DNA of 64,000 nt from Thalassomonas sp. M1454 (lineage in GTDB: Bacteria > Pseudomonadota > Gammaproteobacteria > Enterobacterales > Alteromonadaceae): contig NZ_VKDD01000001.1 in NCBI RefSeq assembly GCF_007097525.1, positions 1-64,000 of the forward strand. The letters run 5' to 3'. Position 1 is the stretch's first letter. Every line of letters begins with the position of its first letter. Shown here one piece after another: positions 17,841-26,841 of this stretch. The notes below the pieces were generated by a model that saw nothing but the letters and a program-made list of their open reading frames with translations, did no database searches and was not told the origin of the DNA. The translations under genes were made by a program, and so were the position numbers.

Positions 17841-19298
17841 TTATTTACCTAAACCGCCCATACAAAGATATTTAATTTCTAAATAGTCATCTAAACCATA
17901 TTTAGAACCTTCGCGGCCATTACCTGATTGTTTAACACCACCAAATGGTGCGGCAGCATTCGAAATTAAACCTTCGTTAATTCCGACCATGCCATATTCT
18001 AAGCCTTCAGCAACTCGCCAAATTCGGCCGATATCTCGAGAATAAAAATACGCTGCTAAGCCATATTCGGTATCATTTGCCAGAGCGATTACTTCGTCTT
18101 CATCATCAAAAGCAATGATTGGCGACACCGGACCAAAAATTTCATTACAGGCAATGGCCATATCATTAGTGACATTAGTTAAAACCGTTGGCTGATAGTA
18201 ATTAGCACCCTGTTCACCACGCTTACCGCCTAAGGCTACTTGCGCACCTTGGCTGATTGAATCGGCAACTAATTTATCAACATCTTGAGCAGCCCCTGCG
18301 CTGATCATTGGACCAATTTGTACGCCATCGTTTAAGCCATCACCAACATTAAGCGCAGCTACTTCAGCTACATATTTTTCAGTGAACTTTTCTAACACAC
18401 CGCGCTGTACAAAAATACGATTGGTACATACACAAGTTTGCCCGGCATTACGGTATTTAGAAACCATAGCACCAGCAACTGCGGCATCAATATCAGCATC
18501 ATCAAATACGATAAACGGTGCATTACCACCAAGTTCCATTGAAACCTTTTTAACTGTACTAGCGCTCTGGCTTATTAACGCTTTCCCCACAGGGGTTGAA
18601 CCAGTAAAAGTAAATTTAGCCACATCTTTATGTTCAGTTAACACTCTCCCCATACCACGAGCATCGTCGCCAACCACAACATTAAATACACCTGCTGGAA
18701 TACCTGCACGCTCAGCGAGTTCAGCCATAGCTAAAGCAGAAAGAGGCGTTTGTGTTGCAGGGCGAACAACGAAAGTACAACCGGCAGCAAGTGCTGCAGC
18801 AGCTTTACGAGCAATCATCGCATTTGGAAAATTCCAAGGCGTAATCGCGGCAACAACACCAACAGGTTGTTTGATCACAACAATGCGTTTATCACCTGAA
18901 GGCGCAGGAATCGTGTCACCATAGACACGCTTACCTTCTTCAGCAAACCATTCGATAAATGCCGCGCCATAACCTATTTCACCTTTTGCTTCGGCTAAAG
19001 GTTTACCTTGCTCAACCGTTAAAATGCGTCCCAAGTCATCTTGGTTTTGCATCATTAAATTAAACCAAGTACGTAATAAGCCTGCTCGCTCATTTGCTGA
19101 TTTTGCTGACCACATTGGCATAGCTGCTTTAGCTGCTTGTACTGCTAACTCAGTTTCTTTGATCCCAGCATTTGAAACACTTGCAACTACTGCATCATTA
19201 ACAGGGTTAGTTACATCAATTTGCGCTTCGCTTTGATGCCATTGGCCATTAATATAAGAATGCGTTTTCAGTAATTGTGCATCATTTAAATTTTGCAT
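17841..19298 (-). CDS. gabD: Succinate-semialdehyde dehydrogenase (NADP+)
   Basis: GabD oxidises succinate semialdehyde to succinate, which enters the TCA cycle. It is 485 residues. The aldehyde dehydrogenase signatures are [16 protein letters not shown] (general-base glutamate) and [11 protein letters not shown] (nucleophilic cysteine near residue 288); the second cysteine two residues on is the one that gives redox control in E. coli GabD. AAGG eight bases before the ATG supports the start. It follows a small 54-codon reading frame and precedes gabT. Confidence 0.96.
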   Translation of the reverse strand: MQNLNDAQLLKTHSYINGQWHQSEAQIDVTNPVNDAVVASVSNAGIKETELAVQAAKAAMPMWSAKSANERAGLLRTWFNLMMQNQDDLGRILTVEQGKPLAEAKGEIGYGAAFIEWFAEEGKRVYGDTIPAPSGDKRIVVIKQPVGVVAAITPWNFPNAMIARKAAAALAAGCTFVVRPATQTPLSALAMAELAERAGIPAGVFNVVVGDDARGMGRVLTEHKDVAKFTFTGSTPVGKALISQSASTVKKVSMELGGNAPFIVFDDADIDAAVAGAMVSKYRNAGQTCVCTNRIFVQRGVLEKFTEKYVAEVAALNVGDGLNDGVQIGPMISAGAAQDVDKLVADSISQGAQVALGGKRGEQGANYYQPTVLTNVTNDMAIACNEIFGPVSPIIAFDDEDEVIALANDTEYGLAAYFYSRDIGRIWRVAEGLEYGMVGINEGLISNAAAPFGGVKQSGNGREGSKYGLDDYLEIKYLCMGGLGK

Positions 19299-19332
19299 AT
19301 TTTCTACCTTGTTTTCAGACTTATCGCTGCGA

Positions 19333-19497
19333 TTAGTTATATCCTAACTCGTAACTATCATTGTTTATTGCATTATATTCATCACAAGAAGCTGTTGACG
19401 TTTTGCTTATGCTATTGTTTTCAACCGTAGATTGTTCAGACGGTTTAACTAGCGCAATATCTTTATTGTCTTCATTTATTTGTTCAGATCGAGTCAT
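19333..19497 (-). CDS. Small hypothetical protein upstream of gabD (54 residues)
   Basis: An ATG at 19497 with AGGAG six bases upstream, the best ribosome binding site in this neighbourhood, opens 54 codons starting [19 protein letters not shown] and ending NDSYELGYN. The peptide is polar, rich in Asn, Ser, Glu and Asp, with one Cys and no hydrophobic segment, so it is probably disordered. It ends 34 bases before gabD and would be the first gene of the operon. I do not recognise it. It could be a leader peptide or a small regulator; it could also be chance, but the binding site argues for translation. Confidence 0.5.
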   Translation of the reverse strand: MTRSEQINEDNKDIALVKPSEQSTVENNSISKTSTASCDEYNAINNDSYELGYN

Positions 19498-19621
19498 AAC
19501 ATGCTCCTAACAACGATTAAGTTACACAAATCGCATAGATTTTTATTTCTCTATACTATGAATACATTAAATACCATTTATTAAAGCCAATAAATACTAA
19601 ACTTTAAACCATAAGTTTGAA

Positions 19622-19734
19622 GCTTATAAAACTTATAAGCGGCAACATATTAATCGGTTATAAGTACTATAAATAAAGCCTTTAAGGTGTGTTTAAATTA
19701 TTGAACAAAAAAATGATTGCGTGTTATCTTATAA
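19622..19734. promoter_or_regulatory. Cluster of TTATAAG repeats upstream of the gab operon
   Basis: A perfect palindrome GCTTATAA-AAC-TTATAAGC (19622-19640) is followed by a further TTATAAG (19658-19664) and CTTATAA (19728-19734). The region separates the gab operon (-) from the thioesterase gene (+). Repeated half-sites around a palindrome suggest a regulator binding site; the adjacent LysR or an unlinked MocR/GntR protein could use it. The remainder of 19498-19815 shows nothing else I can name. Confidence 0.45.
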
Positions 19735-19815
19735 CTCATGGTTTAGGTTAAAAAATAAAGCGATGTTTCAAATAGTTATTCTAATAATACAGCGCTGGTT
19801 CAATAGGTATTAAAC

Positions 19816-20217
19816 ATGTTCTACGAAATAATTAAACCAAGAGTTGGTGAAACTGACGCGCTTGGGCACATTAATAACACAGTATTTCCTCAGTGGTTTG
19901 AAGCGGCTCGAAATCCTATTTTCAAATTATTCAACCCTGATGCATCTCTTAACCTTACCCAATGGAATCTTATTTTAGCTAACATGACGATAGATTTTCA
20001 TGTACCGCTGAAGTTTGGTAAAGATGTTGAGATTAAAACATTTGTTAAGCGCATTGGTAACACATCGTTAGATATTTATCAGGAAGCTTGGCAAGATAAT
20101 GTAAAGTATGTATCAGGTACCGCGGTCATGGTTCATTACGATTATGCCAATAAAAAACCACAGCCTATTACTAATGAATTTAAACAAAAACTACATGTTC
20201 ACTTTTTTAGAACATAA
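19816..20217 (+). CDS. Acyl-CoA thioesterase (4HBT hotdog family)
   Basis: This 133-residue single hotdog domain belongs to the YbgC/FadM-like 4-hydroxybenzoyl-CoA thioesterase group, which hydrolyses acyl-CoAs. The catalytic loop is ETDALGHINNTVFPQWFEAARN, with the expected aspartate replaced in position by the D of TDALGHINN, and the central helix carries the WFEAAR signature. The substrate is unknown. It stands alone between the gab and puu genes; the context does not tie it to polyamines. Confidence 0.85.
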   Translation: MFYEIIKPRVGETDALGHINNTVFPQWFEAARNPIFKLFNPDASLNLTQWNLILANMTIDFHVPLKFGKDVEIKTFVKRIGNTSLDIYQEAWQDNVKYVSGTAVMVHYDYANKKPQPITNEFKQKLHVHFFRT

Positions 20218-20228
20218 GTAAATTTTAT

Positions 20229-20266
20229 ACGGTTGATTTATTTTTTTTGTAAAATATATCAACCGT
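20229..20266. terminator. Inverted repeat after the thioesterase gene: terminator or operator pair
   Basis: ACGGTTGAT and ATCAACCGT pair perfectly across about 20 bases that include eight consecutive T, and TTTTATTG follows. It could be a long-loop terminator. However each arm plus its inner flank also reads as the polyamine operator seen elsewhere here (GGTTGATTTATTTT on plus; GGTTGATATATTTTAC on minus, 20249-20264), so it may instead be two inverted repressor sites about 220 bases before puuD. Confidence 0.45.
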
Positions 20267-20430
20267 TTTATTGTTTAATAAATTACTTATCTCCCCAGAA
20301 CTAGCTACTATAATTAATAATCAAATAAGTAGATTTACCTTATTCACCATAATCTTAGTAACACCTCCTCTAATAAAAGCAGCAACTTTTTTAACATATT
20401 TCTCGACTGTAAATAATTTTATATGCTAGT

Positions 20431-20448
20431 GTGTATTAAATTGAACAC
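20431..20448 (-). promoter_or_regulatory. PuuR-like operator upstream of puuD
   Basis: The minus strand reads GTGTTCAATTTAATACAC, an imperfect palindrome containing TGTTCA as in the E. coli PuuR box (AAAATATAATGAACA, or TGTTCATTATATTTT in reverse). It ends 23 bases before the puuD start codon, where a bound repressor would block the promoter or early elongation. Confidence 0.6.
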
Positions 20449-20470
20449 CATTATTTAATCACTAAAGTTT

Positions 20471-21241
20471 ATGTCTGATAAAAGTTTACCTGTTGTTGGT
20501 ATTATTTGTGACCGAGAAATTATTGGTCCACACCCTTTTCATATTGCTGGAGATAAATACATTCAAGCAATTGTTAAAGGTAGTAATTGTTTACCGTTAT
20601 TAATTCCTGCTTTAGGTAGTTCTTTGGCACTAGAGCAACTGGTTTCCTCTGTTGATGGTATATTATTTACTGGCGGTTACTCTATGGTTGACCCTAACTA
20701 TTATCAAGATGAAGGCGCAGAGCCTGGCACTAAACTTGACTTACACCGCGATAGTACAAGCCTGCCTTTAATTAAAAAAGCCGTGGATTTAGGCGTACCT
20801 ATTATGGGGATTTGCCGTGGGTTTCAAGAAATGAACGTGGCATTTGGTGGCAGTTTACATCAAAAACTCCACCAAGTTTCGGGCCTCATTGAACATAGAG
20901 AAAATAATGACCTTCCTTTAGAACAACAATACGCAGCAGCGCATCCTATATCAGTTAAAGAAAATGGTAAGTTGGCTCAGATAGTCAATGACTTAAGTTT
21001 TAATGTTAACTCCTTACATACTCAAGGGGTAAATCAATTGGGTAAAGGTTTAACCAGTGAAGCAACAGCAGAAGATGGCTTAATTGAAGCTTTTTCTGTA
21101 GATAATGCCAAATCATTTGCTCTGGCACTGCAGTGGCACCCTGAGTGGAAATTTCAACAAAATCCGCAAAGTACAAAACTATTTCAAGCTTTTGGCGAAG
21201 CATGCTCATTAAGAAAACAGGACAGAAATACCCATGAATAA
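20471..21241 (+). CDS. puuD: Gamma-glutamyl-gamma-aminobutyrate hydrolase
   Basis: PuuD/PauD hydrolyses gamma-glutamyl-GABA to GABA and glutamate, the last step of the glutamylated polyamine route. It is 256 residues, a class I glutamine amidotransferase-like fold. The nucleophile cysteine is in GICRGFQEMNVAFGG near residue 117, and the catalytic His and Glu are in LQWHPEWKF near residue 222. The start of puuA lies inside its last codons (eight-base overlap), so they are translationally coupled. It is the first gene of puuD-puuA-spuC, preceded by a PuuR-like operator. Confidence 0.93.
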   Translation: MSDKSLPVVGIICDREIIGPHPFHIAGDKYIQAIVKGSNCLPLLIPALGSSLALEQLVSSVDGILFTGGYSMVDPNYYQDEGAEPGTKLDLHRDSTSLPLIKKAVDLGVPIMGICRGFQEMNVAFGGSLHQKLHQVSGLIEHRENNDLPLEQQYAAAHPISVKENGKLAQIVNDLSFNVNSLHTQGVNQLGKGLTSEATAEDGLIEAFSVDNAKSFALALQWHPEWKFQQNPQSTKLFQAFGEACSLRKQDRNTHE

Positions 21242-22577
21242 AGTCACTCAGTGGTTGCAAGATAATAATGTCGAAGAAGTGCAATGTGTTACAGGGGATC
21301 ACACCGGTATTTCAAGAGGTAAAATTTTACCCGTACAAACATTTATCGATGATCAAGGATTTAGAATTGCAGAAGCAATTTTATTACAAGCTGCTTGTGG
21401 TGACTTAATTGACGATAAGTTTTTATTTAAATTAGTTGATGAACGCGATCTCGACATGGTGTTAAAACCAGATGAAAACGCTTGCTATTTACTGCCTTGG
21501 ACAAAAAAACCAACGGCAATGATCATCCATGACAGTTTCTTACAAGATGGTACGCCTAATAGTTTATCGCCAAGGGTAATTTTACAAAAAGTTTTATCAT
21601 TATATAAAGATAAAGGCCTTACTCCAGTTGTCGCTCCTGAGATGGAGTTATATTTAACCCAAACAAACGATGATTCAAATATACCTTTAAAGCCACCTAT
21701 TGGCCGCTCTGGTCGACGTGAATCTGGTCGCCAATCTTTTGGTATTGAAGCGCTTAGTGAATTTTCGCCATTTGTTGATGATATTTATGATTGGGCAAAA
21801 AAATTAAACCTCGACCTAGATGCAGTAGTGCATGAAGAAGGTACTGCACAATTTGAATTTAACTTAGTTCATGGTGATGCCTTATCACTAGCCGATCAAG
21901 TATTTGTATTTAAGCGTTTAGTTAAAGAAGCAGCAACCAAGCATGGTTTTACAGCAACATTTATGGCAAAACCAATAAGTGGTCAACCAGGCAGTGCCAT
22001 GCACATCCATCAAAGTATTGTTGACAGTAAGACCGGTGAAAACATATTTGCTAATGAAGATGGTGATACCGAAGCTTTTGCTCATTACATTGGTGGTTTA
22101 CAACGCTACACTCCTGAAGTACTTGCTATTTATGCACCTCACGTAAATTCATATCGCCGTTTTGTCGCAGGCATTGCTGCTCCGGTAAATATTCATTGGG
22201 GATTAGAAAATAGAGCCGTTGGATTAAGAGTTCCTAGCTCACCAATACAAGCTAGACGAGTTGAGAATCGTTTGCCTGGTGCAGATTCAAATCCTTATTT
22301 AGCCATTGCCGCAACTTTGCTTTGTGGCTATTTAGGTATGGAAGAAAAAATCGAGCCAACCGAAGCAACGAACCACAGAGCTAATTACAATTTAGACGAT
22401 AGATTACCTCTTAACATTGATGCGGCAATAGCGGCATTTGAACACAGTGAAACACTTAAAAAGTACTTGGGCGAAGCATTTGTTAAAGGCTTTGCTGAAA
22501 CGCGTAAGGCCGATTACGAAAATTTTAAAAATGTGATCAGCTCTTGGGAAAGAAACTTTTTATTAACAACCGTTTAG
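21234..22577 (+). CDS. puuA: Gamma-glutamylputrescine (polyamine) synthetase
   Basis: PuuA, a glutamine-synthetase-fold enzyme, uses ATP to attach glutamate to putrescine (or related polyamines), protecting the amine before oxidation. It is 447 residues, slightly shorter than E. coli PuuA. GS-type metal and substrate motifs are present: APEMELYL, HEEGTAQFEFN, GSAMHIHQS, NRLPGADSNPYLA; the Tyr adenylylation loop of true GlnA is absent. In Pseudomonas several PauA paralogues divide substrates; here only one copy is in the window. True glutamine synthetase is unlikely given the partners PuuD, PuuB and PuuC. Confidence 0.92.
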   Translation: MNKVTQWLQDNNVEEVQCVTGDHTGISRGKILPVQTFIDDQGFRIAEAILLQAACGDLIDDKFLFKLVDERDLDMVLKPDENACYLLPWTKKPTAMIIHDSFLQDGTPNSLSPRVILQKVLSLYKDKGLTPVVAPEMELYLTQTNDDSNIPLKPPIGRSGRRESGRQSFGIEALSEFSPFVDDIYDWAKKLNLDLDAVVHEEGTAQFEFNLVHGDALSLADQVFVFKRLVKEAATKHGFTATFMAKPISGQPGSAMHIHQSIVDSKTGENIFANEDGDTEAFAHYIGGLQRYTPEVLAIYAPHVNSYRRFVAGIAAPVNIHWGLENRAVGLRVPSSPIQARRVENRLPGADSNPYLAIAATLLCGYLGMEEKIEPTEATNHRANYNLDDRLPLNIDAAIAAFEHSETLKKYLGEAFVKGFAETRKADYENFKNVISSWERNFLLTTV

Positions 22578-22589
22578 TAAGGCAGTCCA

Positions 22590-23945
22590 ATGCAAAACGA
22601 ATTACAACAAAAAAATAATGCCCATCACTTTCAACCTTTTAGTGATAACAAAGCACTTGCCGAAAAAGGCCCTCGCATCATTACTAACGCACAAGGCGTA
22701 TATATGTACGATAGCGAAGGTAATAAATTTTTAGATGGCATGGCTGGCCTTTGGTGTGTAAACATTGGTTACGGTCGTAAAGAGCTTGCTGAAGTTGCCA
22801 AAGAGCAAATGAATGAGCTGCCGTATTACAATTTATTTTTCCAAACAACTACGCAACCAGCAACTAAGCTTGCAACTAAAATTGCAGAGTTAGCACCAGC
22901 TCACATGAATAAAGTATTCTTTGTTGGCTCTGGCTCAGAAGCAAACGATACTAATTTTAGAATGGTTCGCCGTTACTGGGACTTAAAAGGTAAGCCGACT
23001 AAGAAAACTATTATCAGTCGTAAAAATGCTTATCATGGTTCAACCGTTGCAGGGGCAAGCCTTGGCGGCATGGGTTACATGCATGAGCAAGGTGACCTAC
23101 CTATTCAAGGTATTGAACATGTAGAACAACCGTATTGGTTTGCTGAGGGTAATGGCTTATCTAAAGAAGAGTTTGGTATTAAAGCTGCGCAGTCTTTAGA
23201 AGCAAAAATACTTGAACTTGGTGAAGAAAACGTAGGTGCTTTTATTGCTGAACCTTTCCAAGGAGCAGGCGGCGTTATTACCCCGCCAGATTCTTACTGG
23301 CCAGAGATCAAACGCATTTTAGCTAAGTACGATATTTTATTTATTCTTGATGAAGTGATCTCGGGCTTTGGTCGAACAGGTGAATGGTTTGCAAGTACTT
23401 ACTTTGATTTAAAGCCTGATTTAATAACTATTGCCAAAGGCTTATCGTCAGGGTACCAACCAATTGGCGGTGTTATTGTTTCAGATAAAGTAGCTGATGT
23501 TTTGATTGAAGAAGGTGGTGATTTTAACCACGGATTTACTTACTCAGGTCACCCAGTTGCTGCAGCTGTAGCCTTAAAAAATATTGAGCTATTAGACAGT
23601 GAAGGTATTGTTAGCAATGTTAAAGCAAGCACATCTCCTTATTTACAAAAACGCTGGCAAGAACTCGCTGAGCACCCAATCGTAGGTGAAGCTCGTGGTT
23701 TAGGTATGGTAGCAGGTATTGAACTAGTAAAAGATAAAGCTACAAACGAGCGCCTAGAATCTGATGGTAAAGCCGGCGGTGTATGTCGAGATTTCTCAAT
23801 AGCTAATGGCCTAGTTATGCGTCCTTGTGGTGATACTATGATTATTTCTCCGCCTTTAGTTATTACTAAAGCAGAAATTGACGAGTTAATTGAAAAGGCT
23901 AAAAAAGCACTTGATGAAACAGCTAAGCATTACGGCATTATGTAA
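22590..23945 (+). CDS. spuC: Putrescine--pyruvate aminotransferase (SpuC type)
   Basis: This is a 451-residue class III PLP aminotransferase. GSGSEANDTNFRMVRRYW binds the cofactor phosphate, ILDEVISGFGRTG holds the ring-nitrogen aspartate, and the Schiff-base lysine is in TIAKGLSSGYQP. The opening HHFQPFSDNK and the whole frame resemble Pseudomonas SpuC, which transaminates putrescine with pyruvate to 4-aminobutanal. It is 12 bases after puuA. Together with puuA it gives two entry routes for putrescine, direct transamination and gamma-glutamylation. Other omega-amines are possible substrates. Confidence 0.88.
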   Translation: MQNELQQKNNAHHFQPFSDNKALAEKGPRIITNAQGVYMYDSEGNKFLDGMAGLWCVNIGYGRKELAEVAKEQMNELPYYNLFFQTTTQPATKLATKIAELAPAHMNKVFFVGSGSEANDTNFRMVRRYWDLKGKPTKKTIISRKNAYHGSTVAGASLGGMGYMHEQGDLPIQGIEHVEQPYWFAEGNGLSKEEFGIKAAQSLEAKILELGEENVGAFIAEPFQGAGGVITPPDSYWPEIKRILAKYDILFILDEVISGFGRTGEWFASTYFDLKPDLITIAKGLSSGYQPIGGVIVSDKVADVLIEEGGDFNHGFTYSGHPVAAAVALKNIELLDSEGIVSNVKASTSPYLQKRWQELAEHPIVGEARGLGMVAGIELVKDKATNERLESDGKAGGVCRDFSIANGLVMRPCGDTMIISPPLVITKAEIDELIEKAKKALDETAKHYGIM

Positions 23946-23960
23946 CTGTTATCATTAATA

Positions 23961-24000
23961 AAATAGACAAATTTAAAATGGTAAATTTGTCTATTTTTTT
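23961..24000 (+). terminator. Terminator of the puuD-puuA-spuC operon
   Basis: The arms AAATAGACAAATTTA and TAAATTTGTCTATTT pair perfectly around a six-base loop and are followed by a T-run. It lies 16 bases after the spuC stop. Confidence 0.9.
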
Positions 24001-24081
24001 ATATTTTATTGTTTGCCATGACCTAACTCAATATAAAAACAATATGAGCGGCTTAAATCCAAAGGCAATTTAGGAAGTAGA

Positions 24082-24915
24082 ATGATTAGTATATTTAAGA
24101 AACATTTTGATTCATGGGGCTACCAAGCTTTTAAGTACATTATTTATGCCCTGCTTGCTTATAACGTGGTGTTGTTCTTTGAAGAAGAATCACTTGCCAG
24201 CGCAGTAACCTTTGCCAATGGCTTTTCACTTACTGACATTATTGCGGCATTCTCAGCAACTATTGATACCGCTGCTTGGGTTTTACTTTTGTTGTTATTC
24301 GAATTAGAAACCTACACCTTAGATGATGATAAAATTACTGGCTGGACTAAAAGAGCGATGCACGGTATTCGTGTGTTTTGTTATTTTTTTATTGTTTATG
24401 CAGTTTATGGCTATATCACCAAAATAGGCTTGGTATTAAACTTCTCAGAATCAACAATCACTGATTTATGTGCAGTAGCGTCTGATTGGCGTTATATGGA
24501 AGGCTTAAATGAGTATGTGCAACTGAGTCAATCAAACTGTGCAACTTACCTTGCCAACGGTGCTAGTTTCTACACCTATGACAGCTTAAATGTTATTACT
24601 AACTCTGATGATTTATTTACTACGCAAGCTCTTGCATGGGTCGATGCCATTAATGCTGTTGCTTGGCTTCTTGTTGTATTAATGCTTGAGTTTGATGTGC
24701 GTGTGCAATTAGGTAAATACACCAGTGTATTTTGGGAAAATAACAGCCACATCATCAAATCTATTGTGTATTTAATTTTACTGGCCGCGTCTATTTTCTG
24801 GGGTTTTGAAGGTAGTTTTGTTGACTTCTGGGATAGCTTCTTGTGGTTAGTTGCATTCTTCTTAATTGAAATGAATGTGTTTGAATGGCAAGCCGAAACC
24901 GAGCAAGCAAAATAA
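24082..24915 (+). CDS. Integral membrane protein of unknown function in the polyamine locus
   Basis: I do not recognise this 277-residue protein. It has about six hydrophobic segments (near residues 18-35, 50-72, 96-118, 188-205, 224-243, 248-266) and a hydrophilic loop of about 60 residues with two cysteines after the third. A similar pattern recurs three times at the ends of segments 2, 4 and 6: AAWVLLLLLFELETY, VAWLLVVLMLEFDVR and FLWLVAFFLIEMNVF, each a Trp, a run of aliphatics, then an acidic Glu. It is flanked by terminators, so it is transcribed alone; a weak operator-like TCAATATAAAAACA lies at 24028-24041. It could be a transporter or sensor. Confidence 0.75.
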   Translation: MISIFKKHFDSWGYQAFKYIIYALLAYNVVLFFEEESLASAVTFANGFSLTDIIAAFSATIDTAAWVLLLLLFELETYTLDDDKITGWTKRAMHGIRVFCYFFIVYAVYGYITKIGLVLNFSESTITDLCAVASDWRYMEGLNEYVQLSQSNCATYLANGASFYTYDSLNVITNSDDLFTTQALAWVDAINAVAWLLVVLMLEFDVRVQLGKYTSVFWENNSHIIKSIVYLILLAASIFWGFEGSFVDFWDSFLWLVAFFLIEMNVFEWQAETEQAK

Positions 24916-24954
24916 CAAAAAGAAAATTAATTTTTTAACTACAACACATACAAC

Positions 24955-24981
24955 AGGCATTGCATTAGCAATGCCTTTTTT
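24955..24981 (+). terminator. Terminator of the membrane-protein gene
   Basis: AGGCATTGC-ATTA-GCAATGCCT is followed by TTTTT. It lies about 40 bases after the stop codon. Confidence 0.9.
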
Positions 24982-25095
24982 GTGCCTAAAAATGGATCTC
25001 ATATTTTACCAAGTGCAGATTAACCCGAAATACTAGACATTAATATTTAATTCTGTAGGATAAATAATGTGCTAATCAATAAGTTAAGGAATCTT

Positions 25096-25431
25096 ATGAA
25101 AAGAATTAAGGAAGTACAGCAGAAAGTTGAATCACTTTACAATGAGTATAATGCTGCTGTTGGTAAACAACGTCCTGCTTTAGATTTTGATTCACTCGAA
25201 TCTATCGAAAAGGGATTCCAAGCCATATTCAATGCTGATGCTCGTGCAACACGCAATAAAACCTCTTTACCCAAAGCACTCTCCCTAGAGCTCAGAAAAT
25301 CATTTGCTGACTTACTATTACTTATGGATGGTAAAGATTTAGTCGGTGATAAACTCAAAGCAGCTGCTAAAGCTGAAAAAGAAGCTGCAGCAAAAGCCGC
25401 TGAAGAAGTGCCTGAATCAAAAATAGCATAA
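25096..25431 (+). CDS. Small coiled-coil protein of unknown function
   Basis: This 111-residue soluble protein begins MKRIKEVQQKVESLYNEYN; ATG 25096 has AAGGA five bases upstream, while a GTG at 25069 keeps the frame open with a poorer context. The first half is predicted helical with conserved-looking LDFDSLESIEKGFQAIFNADAR; the tail is a low-complexity Ala/Lys/Glu helix (about residues 88-107). I do not recognise it. No signal peptide. It lies between the membrane-protein gene and puuB; there is no evidence linking it to polyamines. Confidence 0.65.
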   Translation: MKRIKEVQQKVESLYNEYNAAVGKQRPALDFDSLESIEKGFQAIFNADARATRNKTSLPKALSLELRKSFADLLLLMDGKDLVGDKLKAAAKAEKEAAAKAAEEVPESKIA

Positions 25432-25536
25432 ATGCAATTAATCCAATAAGCCTAGATTAGCTCGCAGTTTCGAATTAATTTAGGCTTCTTATCATTTTAG
25501 AGGACACATACCTCATCTAGCCTAAGCACTAAACCA

Positions 25537-26823
25537 TTAATCGAACATTTTATGATACAGCATCCCGAGTGCTAGCAGCGGTGAACGTAAGTATTTCCCT
25601 CCCGGGAAAGTAATGTGCTTAACTTGATTAAAATATTCAATACGAGAGCTTTCATTGGTAATCGCTTCAGCGAGTAATTTAGCGGCCATATGAGTCACAT
25701 TTACGCCATGGCCTGAATATGCCTGCGCGTAATAAACATTAGTTTGCAAGCGGCCAATTTGTGGCAAACGATTAGCACCAATACCAATCATCCCGCCCCA
25801 TTTATAATCAATATTAATACCTTTAAGCTGTGGAAATACCTTCAACATTTTCGGGTATAAAGCATCTTTAATATCTTTAGGATCTCGTCCAGAATAGTTA
25901 CACATGCCACCGAATAACAAACGCTTATCAGCAGATAATCGAAAATAATCTAACGCCACACGTTGGTCACAAACAGCATGGTTTCCTGGCAGTAATTTAT
26001 TGTGGACTTCTTCAGATAAAGGCTCTGTAGCAATAACGTAACTGCCTGCTGGCAGTATTTTTCCTGATAATTTAGGTTCTAGTCCTTCAATATACGCATT
26101 ACCTGTTAGTACTAATTTTTTTGCACGAACTTGACCTTGTTCAGTATGTATAACATTGGTTTCGCCTTTCTCTATTTTGATTACTTTAGAATTAGCAAAT
26201 AACTGAGCGCCAAGATCGCTGGCAATTTTAGCTTCAGCCAAACAAAGATTGAGTGGATGCAAGTGACCACTGCCCATATCCTCTAACCCTGCTAATGCTG
26301 TGGCCGAGCCAATGACATTTTGTTGAACTTGGTCTTTATCAAGTAATTTGATCGCGTGCGGATAGTTAGTTTGCTTTAGCTGCTGATAACTTTCTTCAAG
26401 CCATTTAACATGTTTGCTTTTATTGGCAAAATCGCAATAGCCCATGGTTAAATCACAATCGATGGCGTATTTTTTTACTCGGTTAGTAACAATTTCAACC
26501 GACTCAACCCCCATAGCTGTTATTGCATCAATGCCTTCTTGGCCAATTGATTTTCTAAACGCTTCTAAGTCATGGCCAATGCCACGGATCAGTTGCCCGC
26601 CATTTCGACCCGAAGCACCCCAACCAATTTTATTGGCTTCGAGCACAGCGACTTTTATGCCGCGCTCTGCCAATTCCAGTGCTGTAGCAACCCCACTAAA
26701 GCCACCACCAACAATACACACATCAACATCGATAGATTCAGTTAAAGTCGGATAGTCAGTTTTGTTATTTACAGAGGAAAAATAATAAGACTCTGGATAG
26801 TCATTGGTATGAATTGCTGTCAT
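25537..26823 (-). CDS. puuB: Gamma-glutamylputrescine oxidoreductase (PuuB/PauB type), copy 1
   Basis: PuuB oxidises gamma-glutamylputrescine to its aldehyde with release of ammonia, using FAD. This 428-residue DAO-family protein opens with YPESYYFSS, has the dinucleotide motif VCIVGGGFSGVATALELAERG, then WGASGRNGGQ and the C-terminal FAD-binding YAQAYSGHGVNVTHMAAKLLAEA. It is divergent from puuR across a 156-base region with three operator-like sites, and by eye it is about half identical to the copy at 32083. Likely repressed by PuuR. Confidence 0.92.
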   Translation of the reverse strand: MTAIHTNDYPESYYFSSVNNKTDYPTLTESIDVDVCIVGGGFSGVATALELAERGIKVAVLEANKIGWGASGRNGGQLIRGIGHDLEAFRKSIGQEGIDAITAMGVESVEIVTNRVKKYAIDCDLTMGYCDFANKSKHVKWLEESYQQLKQTNYPHAIKLLDKDQVQQNVIGSATALAGLEDMGSGHLHPLNLCLAEAKIASDLGAQLFANSKVIKIEKGETNVIHTEQGQVRAKKLVLTGNAYIEGLEPKLSGKILPAGSYVIATEPLSEEVHNKLLPGNHAVCDQRVALDYFRLSADKRLLFGGMCNYSGRDPKDIKDALYPKMLKVFPQLKGINIDYKWGGMIGIGANRLPQIGRLQTNVYYAQAYSGHGVNVTHMAAKLLAEAITNESSRIEYFNQVKHITFPGGKYLRSPLLALGMLYHKMFD

Positions 26824-26841
26824 AAGTTACCAAACAATATT

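Noticed and set aside
18382-18924. 180-codon open frame on plus opposite gabD
   Set aside because: It is the antisense shadow of a conserved gene; its Ala/Thr/Pro-rich sequence follows from gabD codon usage.
21234-22577. Reading puuA as glutamine synthetase glnA
   Set aside because: It lacks the adenylylation-loop tyrosine context, overlaps puuD and is followed by an amine aminotransferase; gamma-glutamylpolyamine synthetase fits better.
24028-24041. TCAATATAAAAACA as a full PuuR-like operator before the membrane-protein gene
   Set aside because: Only partly matches the motif and lacks symmetry; kept as a weak note within that gene's entry rather than a feature.
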